DNA of 28,496 bases, taken from assembly GCA_965365285.1 (NCBI GenBank), contig CBDUBC010000027.1:1-28496 (forward strand), given 5' to 3'. The position numbers and the translations under genes are program-made. This DNA is from JAURDE01 sp965365285 (GTDB taxonomy: Bacteria > Bdellovibrionota > Bacteriovoracia > Bacteriovoracales > Bacteriovoracaceae). Below the pieces are notes generated by a model. It was given only the letters and a program-made list of their open reading frames with translations. It was not told the DNA's origin and made no database searches. Shown piece by piece: positions 1 through 8,250 of this stretch (its first letter is position 1; each line of letters starts with the position of its first letter).

Positions 1-2
1 TA

Positions 3-608
3 CTATATGCAAATGTACAATCTGAAAGGGAGATGTCTAGCAGATGGAAAATTGCTTTTATTAAAGATCTTCAGGATATGAAAAAAGACCCAAATGCAAA
101 ATTTACTCCTTTGTTGAAACTAAGGATAGGTCCCTCTTATTCAATATTTACTGGCAATAATCTAAGAGCTTTTAAAAGAAAAATGGCAAAGTTTAACGCT
201 GCTATAAGAACCAATGACAATAAAACTCTGACCAGAATGTCTAAGAAGTATTTGAAGAACCGATTAAAGATTAGAGAGGCGGATATTTCCGACAAACTCG
301 TAGAGAATTTTAAAAAGATTTGGATGACCTATGCTTCTGAGGTGAGCTCTCAAAGTACATTGGAGTATGAGCCAACGGGTATGCTACAGGTCATAGATAA
401 GAGAACATGTAAGATTGAAATTCAATTTGTATGTCAAGTTGCCTCTACATTTTTTACTCAGCACGGACATAATTATAATTGCCCTCTTCTAGGAGGAACC
501 TGTCCTGAATTAAAAAAATCTAATATGCTGACTTCCAGTGATATAAATGTTCGTTCGAAAGAATTGGATGCCTATTTCTCAACAGTTGAAAGCTTCTATG
601 GTGAGTAA
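3..608 (+). CDS. Hypothetical protein, 5' end cut by the window edge
   Basis: I do not recognise this protein. The reading frame is open back to the left edge (codons from base 3 with no stop), so the visible 201 codons are a C-terminal part. The first ATG, at 33, directly abuts a GGGAG sequence and is therefore an unlikely start. The visible part is basic in its first half (many Lys/Arg, predicted helical) and has four cysteines in its C-terminal half (CKIEIQFVC and NCPLLGGTC), which could pair if the protein is exported. No membrane segment is visible. It ends in TAA 606-608, followed by a strong hairpin. Function unknown. Confidence 0.6.
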   Translation, partial: LYANVQSEREMSSRWKIAFIKDLQDMKKDPNAKFTPLLKLRIGPSYSIFTGNNLRAFKRKMAKFNAAIRTNDNKTLTRMSKKYLKNRLKIREADISDKLVENFKKIWMTYASEVSSQSTLEYEPTGMLQVIDKRTCKIEIQFVCQVASTFFTQHGHNYNCPLLGGTCPELKKSNMLTSSDINVRSKELDAYFSTVESFYGE

Positions 609-613
609 AAATA

Positions 614-637
614 TTGGCCGGTCTTCTGACCGGCCAA
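614..637. terminator. Bidirectional hairpin terminator
   Basis: A perfect 10-bp inverted repeat (TTGGCCGGTC / GACCGGCCAA) with a TTCT loop sits between two convergent genes. Read on the minus strand it is followed by ATATTTTTA, a fair U-tract, so it should end the minus-strand histone-like gene. Read on plus it is followed by a weaker CTTCTT and may also serve the plus-strand gene. It is the only convergent junction in the window with room for a hairpin. Confidence 0.8.
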
Positions 638-647
638 CTTCTTGAGA

Positions 648-1106
648 TTAAGCTTTTTTTCTTGAAACCTTTTTTTTGGCTACTTTCTTTTTAGTTGCTT
701 TTTTCTTGGTAACTTTCTTTTTAGTTACCTTTTTCTTTGCAGCCTTCTTTTTGCTCACTTTCTTTTTAGGAGCATTACCAGAGAGCGCGTTAATCTTTTT
801 TTGAACCTTACCTAGTTCTTTCTTTTGCTTTTCTACAAACTTCTTTGCTCTCTTAATTTCAACAGAGATAATTTTATCGACCATTTTCTCAATGTCTTTT
901 TTTTCTGTTTTGAGTCGCTTCTTAAGACTTGCGACATCTTTTCCAATGAATTTATTTACATTTTTGAGATCCTTTTGAGCGATATCTAGGAATTTCCTAG
1001 CAGACTTTTGAAGATCTTTGATGTTTTTATCCTCCACGAAATCTTTGATTTCCTCTCGAATTGATTTCCATGCATTCAATAAGTCCTTAAATTGTTTTTC
1101 TGACAT
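648..1106 (-). CDS. Lysine-rich histone H1-like protein with KKK pentapeptide tail
   Basis: A 152-residue basic protein probably binding DNA or RNA. Residues 1-110 look like a long charged helix (coiled-coil-like). Residues 114-152 are seven tandem pentapeptides KKK[VA][STA] plus a final RKKA. This tail resembles eukaryotic H1 C-termini and bacterial AlgP/Hc-type tails, which bind nucleic acid nonspecifically. There is no signal peptide. A good Shine-Dalgarno (AAGGAGAT) precedes the ATG. It lies 14 bases downstream of nadE on the same strand and is probably co-transcribed with it. A role in nucleoid compaction is inference from composition only. It is not the folded HMf-type histone known from Bdellovibrio, whose fold I do not see here. 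Confidence 0.75.
   Translation of the reverse strand: MSEKQFKDLLNAWKSIREEIKDFVEDKNIKDLQKSARKFLDIAQKDLKNVNKFIGKDVASLKKRLKTEKKDIEKMVDKIISVEIKRAKKFVEKQKKELGKVQKKINALSGNAPKKKVSKKKAAKKKVTKKKVTKKKATKKKVAKKKVSRKKA
651..767 (-). repeat. 15-base tandem repeat encoding KKK[VA][STA]
   Basis: Just under eight degenerate copies of a 15-base unit code for the lysine tail of the histone-like protein. Codons are mostly AAA/AAG for Lys with varying fourth and fifth residues. Such arrays can change copy number by slippage without shifting the frame. Confidence 0.8.
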
Positions 1107-1120
1107 AGGGATCTCCTTTT

Positions 1121-2863
1121 TTAAATATATTCTCGCTTCGTTTTACTTATGGGTACTCGATATCCAAAGCCGAAGCTTTTTGCTTTAATCTTTATAATTG
1201 GACAGAATTGATTTCTTTTATATTCTGCATTTTGATAAAGACTAAAGACTTTTTGTACATCATCTTTTTGAAATCCAAGATCAACCATATCACTTGGAGA
1301 TTGTCGGTAGCTTAAAAAACCTTCTAAAATAGGATCTAAAATCTCATAAGAGGGTAGACTTTGGGAGTCCATTTGGTCTTCTCTAAGTTCTGCTGTTGGA
1401 GGACGCTCAATTATTCCCTGAGGAATGATGCTCTTATATTTGTGATTAATATAGGTCGAAAGCTGAAAAACTTCCGATTTATATAAATCACCTAGAACAC
1501 TTATGGCACCGACGCTATCGCCATAAAGAGTAGAATAACCTACAGCAATTTCTGATTTATTAGAAGTATTGAGAACCATGGCACCTGTTTGGTTAGACCT
1601 CGCATAAAGTAGGGTTCCTCTGAGACGACTTTGTATGTTTTCGTCCGATAGACCTTCAAGAGGAGTGCCAAGGTGATCAAGAAAAGCTGTTCTAAGGTTG
1701 CTATGAAGAAACTTTATAGGAAATTGTCGCAACTTTACGCCAAGGTTTTCACAAAGCTTCTCGGAGAGTTCTCTACTTACCGAACTTGAAAATTGACTCG
1801 GCATATAGATTGCCTCCAAGTCCTGCCCATCTTTTAGCATGAGTCTTGCAATTGTGAGAACTAAAGCGCTATCGATACCTCCACTTAAGGCAACGAGGAA
1901 TTTTTGAAATCCGCTTTTTCGTGCGTACTCTTGAATTCCAAAACAAAGTCCTCGATAAATGGCCTCAAGCTCAGCATCAGATAATTTTTTTAATCGAACA
2001 CCTTCCTCAGTAGATTCAAGTTGAGGGCTAAAAAGAGATTCCCATGTGTTGACAGTCTCTTCACTTTTAGAATGTTCACAAATAATGTTATTTTTTTGGA
2101 CTTCAATCTTAAATTGATCGGCCTCAAAAGCTTTTCCTATTTTTTTAACTTCGTCATTCTCTATATAAAAACTTAAACCATCAAAAAGTATTTCATCCTC
2201 TCCACCAACTTTATTGACATAAACAAAAGGGGCGCAAAGAATTTTAGAAATTTCTTTTGCTCTAGATATTCTTTTTTCTAGCTTGCCTACATGAAAAGGA
2301 GAAGCACTGAGATTGATAACTAGGTCAACTCCATCCACTGCGATTTCTTTTATATGGTCAATAGGATCAAACTTATAAAAGTTACTTGGCCACATGTCTT
2401 CGCATATTATGGGTGCAATTTTATAGCCTTGAAACTGCCAAAGTATATTTTCTTCCCCTTCTGTGAAATATTTTTCTTCGTCAAAAATATCGTAATTAGG
2501 AAGAAGTCTTTTTGTATAAATTACCTCAAGCTCCTGACCTGGTTTGAGGCAGAAAATGACGTTTTGAATATGATAGGGTAGACCATTTTTATCAAAATGG
2601 TATTGAAGGCCTCCCATAAGAATGGCCGTGTTTTTAGCCTTCCACTCATTTTTGGACCAGGTATTAATAATTTCTAAACTGCAGAGATAAGAATCAACAA
2701 AGGGTTGTTGAAGACAAAGGTCTTGAAGGGGGTAACCTGTTAAAAAGAGCTCAGGAAAGAGATGAAGACCTTCTTTATCAACGTGCTCTTTAATATAGCG
2801 CACAGAGTCTTTGAAGTCTCCTATGGTCAAATGGGTCTGGTGGATGTGTACGTTTAAGCTCAT
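1121..2863 (-). CDS. nadE: Glutamine-dependent NAD(+) synthetase
   Basis: Makes NAD+ from nicotinic acid adenine dinucleotide, ATP and glutamine in the cytoplasm, the last step of NAD biosynthesis. The N-terminal nitrilase-like glutaminase domain (about 1-265) shows the Glu-Lys-Cys triad: E38 (FPELFLTGYP), K120 (TKRLLPNY) and C156 (IICEDMW). The C-terminal synthetase domain (about 290-580) has the PP-loop SGGIDS at 329-334 and the NTSNKSEIAVGYSTLYGD segment near 434-451. At 580 residues it is full length for the two-domain form, so ammonia is channelled from glutamine. No Shine-Dalgarno is visible before the ATG. An AT-rich TATATA lies just upstream. It diverges from trmFO across 60 bases. 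Confidence 0.95.
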   Translation of the reverse strand: MSLNVHIHQTHLTIGDFKDSVRYIKEHVDKEGLHLFPELFLTGYPLQDLCLQQPFVDSYLCSLEIINTWSKNEWKAKNTAILMGGLQYHFDKNGLPYHIQNVIFCLKPGQELEVIYTKRLLPNYDIFDEEKYFTEGEENILWQFQGYKIAPIICEDMWPSNFYKFDPIDHIKEIAVDGVDLVINLSASPFHVGKLEKRISRAKEISKILCAPFVYVNKVGGEDEILFDGLSFYIENDEVKKIGKAFEADQFKIEVQKNNIICEHSKSEETVNTWESLFSPQLESTEEGVRLKKLSDAELEAIYRGLCFGIQEYARKSGFQKFLVALSGGIDSALVLTIARLMLKDGQDLEAIYMPSQFSSSVSRELSEKLCENLGVKLRQFPIKFLHSNLRTAFLDHLGTPLEGLSDENIQSRLRGTLLYARSNQTGAMVLNTSNKSEIAVGYSTLYGDSVGAISVLGDLYKSEVFQLSTYINHKYKSIIPQGIIERPPTAELREDQMDSQSLPSYEILDPILEGFLSYRQSPSDMVDLGFQKDDVQKVFSLYQNAEYKRNQFCPIIKIKAKSFGFGYRVPISKTKREYI

Positions 2864-2923
2864 AAATTTATATACAATGCATTGCCCTTTTTGCTAGGTA
2901 CACAATAACAAAATGAAGGGGCT

Positions 2924-4288
2924 ATGAACAACAATAAAAAAGCAAAAGTACTCGTAATCGGCGCTGGTCTTGCAGGATCAGATGCTGCCTATTTCCTCGC
3001 TTCTCATGGAATTGAAGTTCACTTGGTCGAAGGAAAAACTAAAGTTCCTACTCCAGCGCAAACGCTGAAAACGGCCGCAGAATTAGTCTGCACAAACTCC
3101 TTGAAATCATTCAGACCTGCTTCTGCTCATGGGGTATTAAAGACTGAAATGGAAAAACTAGGCTCTATCATTCTTAAAAGGGCCTATGAATCGAAAGTTC
3201 CTGCTGGAGATTCTCTGAGCGTTGATCGTGTAAAATTCTCTAAACTTGTTCACCAGTCTCTCATGGATCATGAACTTATTCACTTTCATGAAATGAATGT
3301 GGAGGATCCCGTTAGTCTCGCTAAAGAGCTTGAATGTGAATATACCATAATTGCGACTGGCCCCTTAACTACAGAAGCACTAGAGAAGTGGATCGTCAGT
3401 ACAATTTCAAAAGATGATTTTTATTTTTATGATGCAATTGCTCCTATTGTCGATGCCGATTCTCTAGATTTATCAAAAATGTACTTCAAAGATCGATACA
3501 AAGACTTAACAGAGGAAGACGCTGACTACCTCAACGTTCCTTTGAATAAAGAGCAGTACCTCGAATTGGTAGAAGATCTTAAAAATGCGGAAATCGTTCA
3601 GCCCAAAAACTTTGAAAAACCAAATTTCTTTGAGGCCTGCTTACCGGTTGATATCATGGCAAAAAGAGGAGAGGAGACCCTACGATTTTCTTGTATGAAG
3701 CCCGTAGGACTAGGAATGCCGGATGGAACCAAGCCTTATGCGGTAATCCAACTGCGAAGAGAAAACCTTCAAGGAGATGCCTATAATATGGTAGGTTTTC
3801 AAAATAGGCTTACCTATAAAGAACAACTCAGAGTTTTTAAAAAGCTTCCTGGTTTTGAAAATGCAAATTTTATTCATCTAGGCTCTGTTCATCGTAATAG
3901 CTTTTTAAACTCCCAAAAACTATTAAACTTTGACCTAAGCTCTAAAGATTATCCCAATATCTATTTTGCTGGGCAAATCACAGGTGTTGAAGGCTATACT
4001 GAAAGTGCAAGTATGGGGCTCTATGTGGGTTTTCAGATTCTTCGAAAAATTCAAGGAGATTTACCAGTAGAATTTCCAAAAGACACCGCCATTGGTGCCC
4101 TAATTAATTATATTATGACAGCGCCTGAACCAAGACCTTCTAATATCAACTTTGGTTTATTGCCTCGAGTAAGTGTTCCTAAGAAAAAACTTAAAAGGCA
4201 TGAAAGAAAAAGTCTTAAAAAAGAAATGGCTTCGCAAAAGGCAATGGAATCAATAGAAGACTTTTTGACAAGCCATTATAGGGCCTAA
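2924..4288 (+). CDS. trmFO: Methylenetetrahydrofolate--tRNA-(uracil-5-)-methyltransferase TrmFO
   Basis: Forms m5U54 in the T-loop of tRNA using methylene-tetrahydrofolate as carbon donor and FADH2. The N-terminus has the FAD-binding GAGLAGSDAA (13-22). Two cysteines match the family's catalytic positions, C56 in LVCTNSLKS and C239 in ACLPVD. The family blocks RFSCMKPVGL, HLGSVHRNSF and FAGQITGVEGYTES are present, as is the closing PRPSNINFGLLP. Length (454) is normal, with a Lys/Arg-rich C-terminal extension after about residue 425. GAAGGGG precedes the ATG. The stop codon is one base from the stop of the convergent HD-GYP gene, so no terminator fits between them. Confidence 0.95.
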   Translation: MNNNKKAKVLVIGAGLAGSDAAYFLASHGIEVHLVEGKTKVPTPAQTLKTAAELVCTNSLKSFRPASAHGVLKTEMEKLGSIILKRAYESKVPAGDSLSVDRVKFSKLVHQSLMDHELIHFHEMNVEDPVSLAKELECEYTIIATGPLTTEALEKWIVSTISKDDFYFYDAIAPIVDADSLDLSKMYFKDRYKDLTEEDADYLNVPLNKEQYLELVEDLKNAEIVQPKNFEKPNFFEACLPVDIMAKRGEETLRFSCMKPVGLGMPDGTKPYAVIQLRRENLQGDAYNMVGFQNRLTYKEQLRVFKKLPGFENANFIHLGSVHRNSFLNSQKLLNFDLSSKDYPNIYFAGQITGVEGYTESASMGLYVGFQILRKIQGDLPVEFPKDTAIGALINYIMTAPEPRPSNINFGLLPRVSVPKKKLKRHERKSLKKEMASQKAMESIEDFLTSHYRA

Positions 4289-4289
4289 A

Positions 4290-5651
4290 TTATTTCTGGA
4301 TGACTAGTTTTTCGAGTACTTTAAAGATCTTTTTAAAACTTGAGGTTTTATTCATGAAGGCATGGTCTCTCATGTAATCAGCGACCGTCCAATTTTTATT
4401 CTTTATAATGTAATCGACAAAATCATGGGCCACGACGAAAACAGCTGAAATAAGATTCATCCTTGCTCCATCTATTTGAAGCGGAAACCCTGTCTTATCA
4501 GGTCTCTCGTGATGCTGTTTGATGATCAGGGTTGCATCCATGGGGGCACCTTGAACTGTTTCAGCAAGTTCTGCCATATCGATAGGATGATTAAGGAAAA
4601 TTTTATGCTCATCATCAGGTAGCTTATCTTTAATTTCTTCAAATTCCTCTAGAGATGAAATTCTTGCCAGGTGAGGATGGTCCAATAAAGTAAAGTCATG
4701 AAGGTAAGAAGCGAAGACTAGTTTTTCATAAGTTTGATCAGAACCCCAACCAAGTTCTTGCGCTATTGCACAGGAAACATTACATAAAAGAGCAATATGA
4801 GTATTAAAGTAAGCGTCTGTGCTTCGATTAACATTGAGTTTTTGAAGCATTTTACTTACTTTAGGATTTCTTTTTACTTGCTTGATCGTATCCTTCACAG
4901 CTGTTTGAACTTCAGCGACCAATTCCTGATCAAAGCTTAGAGTATCATATTCGCTAGTATCTTCTGGCTCATCTCTTGAAGTACTATCTAGAATGACGTC
5001 TTCTTCTTTTTCAAGGGCCTCAATAACCTCTGGCATTCTTTTCGCAAAGTCTTTAATTAGCCAATTGATTGTATTTTTTTGAAGAAAAAGATACTCCACA
5101 CCTTTGCCACGATATCTTTCAACATCTTCTTCGGTGACAGCGTCTTTGGGAGAGAAGAGTTTTAGAAAGCGACCTGACTTTAGTTGAATATAGACACTAT
5201 CATCGAGATAGGCGAGTTTTGAAAGAAGACCAATTTGAACCTTCATAAATGAGGGTTTTTCATCTTCACCAAGCTTTTTGAAGTACTTCTCAACATGAGT
5301 ATCAAGCTTAGTAAGAAGGTCATATTTTGAGATAGTTACATTTTCTACTGGGAAGCTTTCTGTTAAACTCGTCAGTTTTTCTCCTTCGAGCTCTTCAACA
5401 AAAATTATAGGAAAGCTATACTGACTTACTTTGATTGCATCGTGAATTTTTTGAATAGTCTCCTTCCCAAGCTTAAGATCAACGATCATAAGGTTGGGTG
5501 AGGCGCTTTTTAAAAGTGAAGAAAAGCTATCTAGAGTGTTTGCTCGAACAACTTCAAAAGTAAATTTGCTAAGAAGAGAAAATTCTACGAGGGATCCAAT
5601 TTGCTCGTTCTTAAAATAAATCAGAGTTTTTACGTCGGTTTTTTCATTCAT
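4290..5651 (-). CDS. Receiver-like / HD-GYP domain signalling protein
   Basis: A probable cyclic-di-GMP-related signalling protein. Residues 8-125 look like a response-regulator receiver with D58 in the phospho-acceptor position (MIVDLK) but without the usual N-terminal acidic pair. A middle beta-rich region (about 135-200) is followed by an acidic linker and an HD-GYP domain (about 245-453). The metal ligands are in place: H285, H318-D319, H355, H380-H381 and D410. However, HDxGK reads HDFTL and GYP reads GFP (388-390). HD-GYP enzymes hydrolyse c-di-GMP. Whether this one does is uncertain. No Shine-Dalgarno is obvious. It diverges from the ankyrin gene at 5704. Confidence 0.8.
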   Translation of the reverse strand: MNEKTDVKTLIYFKNEQIGSLVEFSLLSKFTFEVVRANTLDSFSSLLKSASPNLMIVDLKLGKETIQKIHDAIKVSQYSFPIIFVEELEGEKLTSLTESFPVENVTISKYDLLTKLDTHVEKYFKKLGEDEKPSFMKVQIGLLSKLAYLDDSVYIQLKSGRFLKLFSPKDAVTEEDVERYRGKGVEYLFLQKNTINWLIKDFAKRMPEVIEALEKEEDVILDSTSRDEPEDTSEYDTLSFDQELVAEVQTAVKDTIKQVKRNPKVSKMLQKLNVNRSTDAYFNTHIALLCNVSCAIAQELGWGSDQTYEKLVFASYLHDFTLLDHPHLARISSLEEFEEIKDKLPDDEHKIFLNHPIDMAELAETVQGAPMDATLIIKQHHERPDKTGFPLQIDGARMNLISAVFVVAHDFVDYIIKNKNWTVADYMRDHAFMNKTSSFKKIFKVLEKLVIQK

Positions 5652-5703
5652 ATATATTTAAATTTAACATCTTTTCTAATATTCCGAAATAACAAGATAG
5701 AGT

Positions 5704-7302
5704 ATGTCTAAAATCAATTATGACCAACTTTTTGAGTCCATTAAAAACGGTGACGAACAGTCCATCCGCTCTTTTCTATTAAATAATGGCTCTCTTCATT
5801 TAGAAAATGGTTCTGAAATTTGCGAAACGTATAAAAAAGTAATCGAAATAAAGAACCTTGGACTTCTTGGAGTCCTAGTTGGCAACATGCTCGATGTGCA
5901 ATCTTTAGACTCAAAAAATCTTCCGCCACTTCATTACGCGATAAAAATTGGTGATTTCAATATAGTACAATTTCTTCTTTGGTCTGGCGCAAGGGTGAAC
6001 TTCACAGATGCTCAGGGTAATTCTCCGCTTATGAATGCGACTCTATTAGGACATACTCATCTTATTAAAGCACTTCATGAAGCTGGAGATGAGCTCAATT
6101 TTATAAATGGAGCAGGAGAAACTCCTCTTAAAGCGGCCATCGTATTAGGAAAAGTTGATATGGTAGAAGAGCTCCTAAGAATAGGTGCTGACACTGACCT
6201 CGAAGATGCTGACGGAAAAACTGCTATTGATTTTGCTCGTGAAACTCAAAATGATGAAATAATCAAAGTTATTTCAAATTGGAGGGAGGAGGAAGAAGAG
6301 TCTACGACAGTATCAGGCTTTTGGGATGACAACGATGATGAAATTAATCGCGTTGGTGGAAAGGTTAATGAGGAAGGAGATGAAGCCCAGCTTGTAAAAG
6401 GATCGAAGACAAAAAAACTGGGCTTTTTAAAAGCTGTTACAGCTATGACGAGCGAAGTTGTTTTGGATGATGAGATTTTTTTTGATGACTCCGATGATGA
6501 AGAAGATAATCAAAAGAAAGAATTTAGATTCTTAAAAGAAATTCAAGAAGTTCAATCGACAACTGTGAGAGGAGAAGAGGAAGAAGAGGATGAGATTGAT
6601 CGTCTTGGTGTATGGCACGAAGAAGAGGGAATGGAAAAGGTTGGCGGAAGAGTAGATATCGATGAAGGACATGAAAAAGTCGCTGCCCGAACTGAGCATA
6701 TCCAAGAGGAAAAAGAAGAGGTCGCAACGAAGACAGAACACATTGATACTTCGATGGGAGGTAGCTTAAGTCGGGAAGAGCAAGATAAAGTTGAGGATGT
6801 GAATGCGAGAAATAGTAAAGGGCAAACACGGCTCATGTCTTTTGCTGCCAAAGGAGAATATGAAAAAGTTCTAATTCTTTTAAAATTAGGGGCCAGACCT
6901 GACGTTCGAGACTTTCAAGGAAAGACCGCTCTCATGTATGCAGCTCAAAAAGGAAGAGACAAAGTCATCACTATTCTTCTAGAGCATATGCCAAATTTAG
7001 AAATTAAAGATGAGAATGGTTATACAGCTCTTTTACTTGCCGTAAAATTTAAGAAGAGTGAAGTTACCAAATTGCTCCTTGAAGCCGGGGCCAATCAAAA
7101 TGCAACAGCAAAAGGTATCTCAGCTCTGATGATTGCTGCTGCCAATGGCGATGTTGAGACTTGTAATTTACTTTTAAAAGCAGGAGTCGATCCAAAACAG
7201 AAAGACTTTAAAGGAAAGAATGCTGCAGATTATGCTTCAAGAAAGGGGCATGTCACCTTAAGCGGAAAGCTTAAGCTTGCTAAAAGAGTTCATCAAGGTT
7301 AA
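5704..7302 (+). CDS. Ankyrin-repeat protein with long acidic linker
   Basis: A 532-residue cytoplasmic protein with two ankyrin blocks, about residues 72-190 (three clear repeats such as LPPLHYAIKIGDFNIVQFLL and ETPLKAAIVLGKVDMVEELL) and 368-525 (about five repeats such as KTALMYAAQKGRDKVITILL). Between them lies a highly acidic, low-complexity linker, 195-365. The linker contains related short motifs: STTVSG (200) and STTVRG (285), DEINRVGGKV (212) and DEIDRLG (296), EKVGGRV (311), then HEKVAARTEHI (323) and EEVATKTEHI (338). Ankyrin blocks bind proteins, so a scaffold role is likely but unproven. The flanking HD-GYP and CheX genes suggest a signalling context. Confidence 0.85.
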   Translation: MSKINYDQLFESIKNGDEQSIRSFLLNNGSLHLENGSEICETYKKVIEIKNLGLLGVLVGNMLDVQSLDSKNLPPLHYAIKIGDFNIVQFLLWSGARVNFTDAQGNSPLMNATLLGHTHLIKALHEAGDELNFINGAGETPLKAAIVLGKVDMVEELLRIGADTDLEDADGKTAIDFARETQNDEIIKVISNWREEEEESTTVSGFWDDNDDEINRVGGKVNEEGDEAQLVKGSKTKKLGFLKAVTAMTSEVVLDDEIFFDDSDDEEDNQKKEFRFLKEIQEVQSTTVRGEEEEEDEIDRLGVWHEEEGMEKVGGRVDIDEGHEKVAARTEHIQEEKEEVATKTEHIDTSMGGSLSREEQDKVEDVNARNSKGQTRLMSFAAKGEYEKVLILLKLGARPDVRDFQGKTALMYAAQKGRDKVITILLEHMPNLEIKDENGYTALLLAVKFKKSEVTKLLLEAGANQNATAKGISALMIAAANGDVETCNLLLKAGVDPKQKDFKGKNAADYASRKGHVTLSGKLKLAKRVHQG

Positions 7303-8250
7303 TTATTTTAGGATTATCTCTGAAAGCTCATTATTACTATATTCCTCTGGTGTAAAGATTTCCACACTAAAAGAACCCAACTCACCTTTAAATGGAAGGG
7401 AGAGCTTTTTATACTTACTAAAATCATATTTTTCATGAGTTCGGTTATTAATAACGTTCTTTAAATCTTTTTGATAGACGAAAAATGGAAAGTCAGCAAC
7501 CACATCCTTTTCAAACCTTTTTAAAATGTTTCTTGAAATACCTAAGCTGATGTTTAGAATCTCGGCTGTCGTATCTGCATTTTCGTCATCAATTTCTGTA
7601 ATTTCTTCCATAAGCATTTTACTTACGACCTTTAAAAAAAGCGACTTCGAAAAAGAGAGAACGATAAAAACATTTTTATCGTTAACTTTAACTTCCACAA
7701 TCCCCTGGATATCACCTAGGAAGAAATCATGATCATTTTCACGAAAATGAGTTTTTCTTCTAAAAAATAAACTGTGCGTTTGAATGATAAAAGTCTTTTG
7801 TATCGCCAAGATAACGGTTTTTACGAGGTTAAAGAACATGCTTGGCAATTCACCTCTAAGAAAACGAAGACCTTCAAAGTAGTTTTCAAATATAAAAGGG
7901 TATTCATCACTCATCATTCTTTTAGAAATTTCATCTGCTATAAGACCATGACAGTTGATAAAGATAAGTACGCAATCAAATGCCGAAAGCTGAAATCTTA
8001 AAAGTCCAAAGAGATTATAAAAATAACTTGGTACTGTTTGTGGATAAAAGCAATCAATAATAACATGCTTTGGGTTTTGAATGATATGAGTAATCAGCTC
8101 TTGAAGCTTTTTAAAATCTTTCGTGAAAAGTGTGTCACCCAAAACAATTAAGTAATGACTAGTTTTATCAACGCAAAAGAAAGAGGTAGAGGTTTTATCC
8201 AAAGGCTTTGTGTTATCAAAAAATAGACTTTCTTCTGATTCTAAAAACAT
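7303..8250 (-). CDS. STAS-like / CheX-type phosphatase domain protein
   Basis: Residues about 31-130 resemble a STAS domain (VLGDTLFTKDFKKLQELI followed by HVIIDCF). Residues about 140-315 match the CheC/CheX fold. The CheX phosphatase signature [DS]-x3-E-x2-N-x21-P is complete: D226, E230, N233, P255. CheX-type proteins dephosphorylate receiver domains such as CheY, so this is probably an active phosphatase of a response regulator. The STAS part suggests a protein-protein switch. It is translationally coupled to the upstream ankyrin gene through TAATG (8248-8252 read on minus). Its stop touches the stop of the convergent ankyrin gene with no base between. The target receiver is unknown. The neighbouring HD-GYP protein has a receiver-like domain. 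Confidence 0.75.
   Translation of the reverse strand: MFLESEESLFFDNTKPLDKTSTSFFCVDKTSHYLIVLGDTLFTKDFKKLQELITHIIQNPKHVIIDCFYPQTVPSYFYNLFGLLRFQLSAFDCVLIFINCHGLIADEISKRMMSDEYPFIFENYFEGLRFLRGELPSMFFNLVKTVILAIQKTFIIQTHSLFFRRKTHFRENDHDFFLGDIQGIVEVKVNDKNVFIVLSFSKSLFLKVVSKMLMEEITEIDDENADTTAEILNISLGISRNILKRFEKDVVADFPFFVYQKDLKNVINNRTHEKYDFSKYKKLSLPFKGELGSFSVEIFTPEEYSNNELSEIILK

Noticed and set aside
6524..6851. Open frames antisense to the acidic linker of the ankyrin gene
   Set aside because: They arise from the skewed GAA/GAG codons, giving Ser/Leu/Phe-rich nonsense with no start site or family match.
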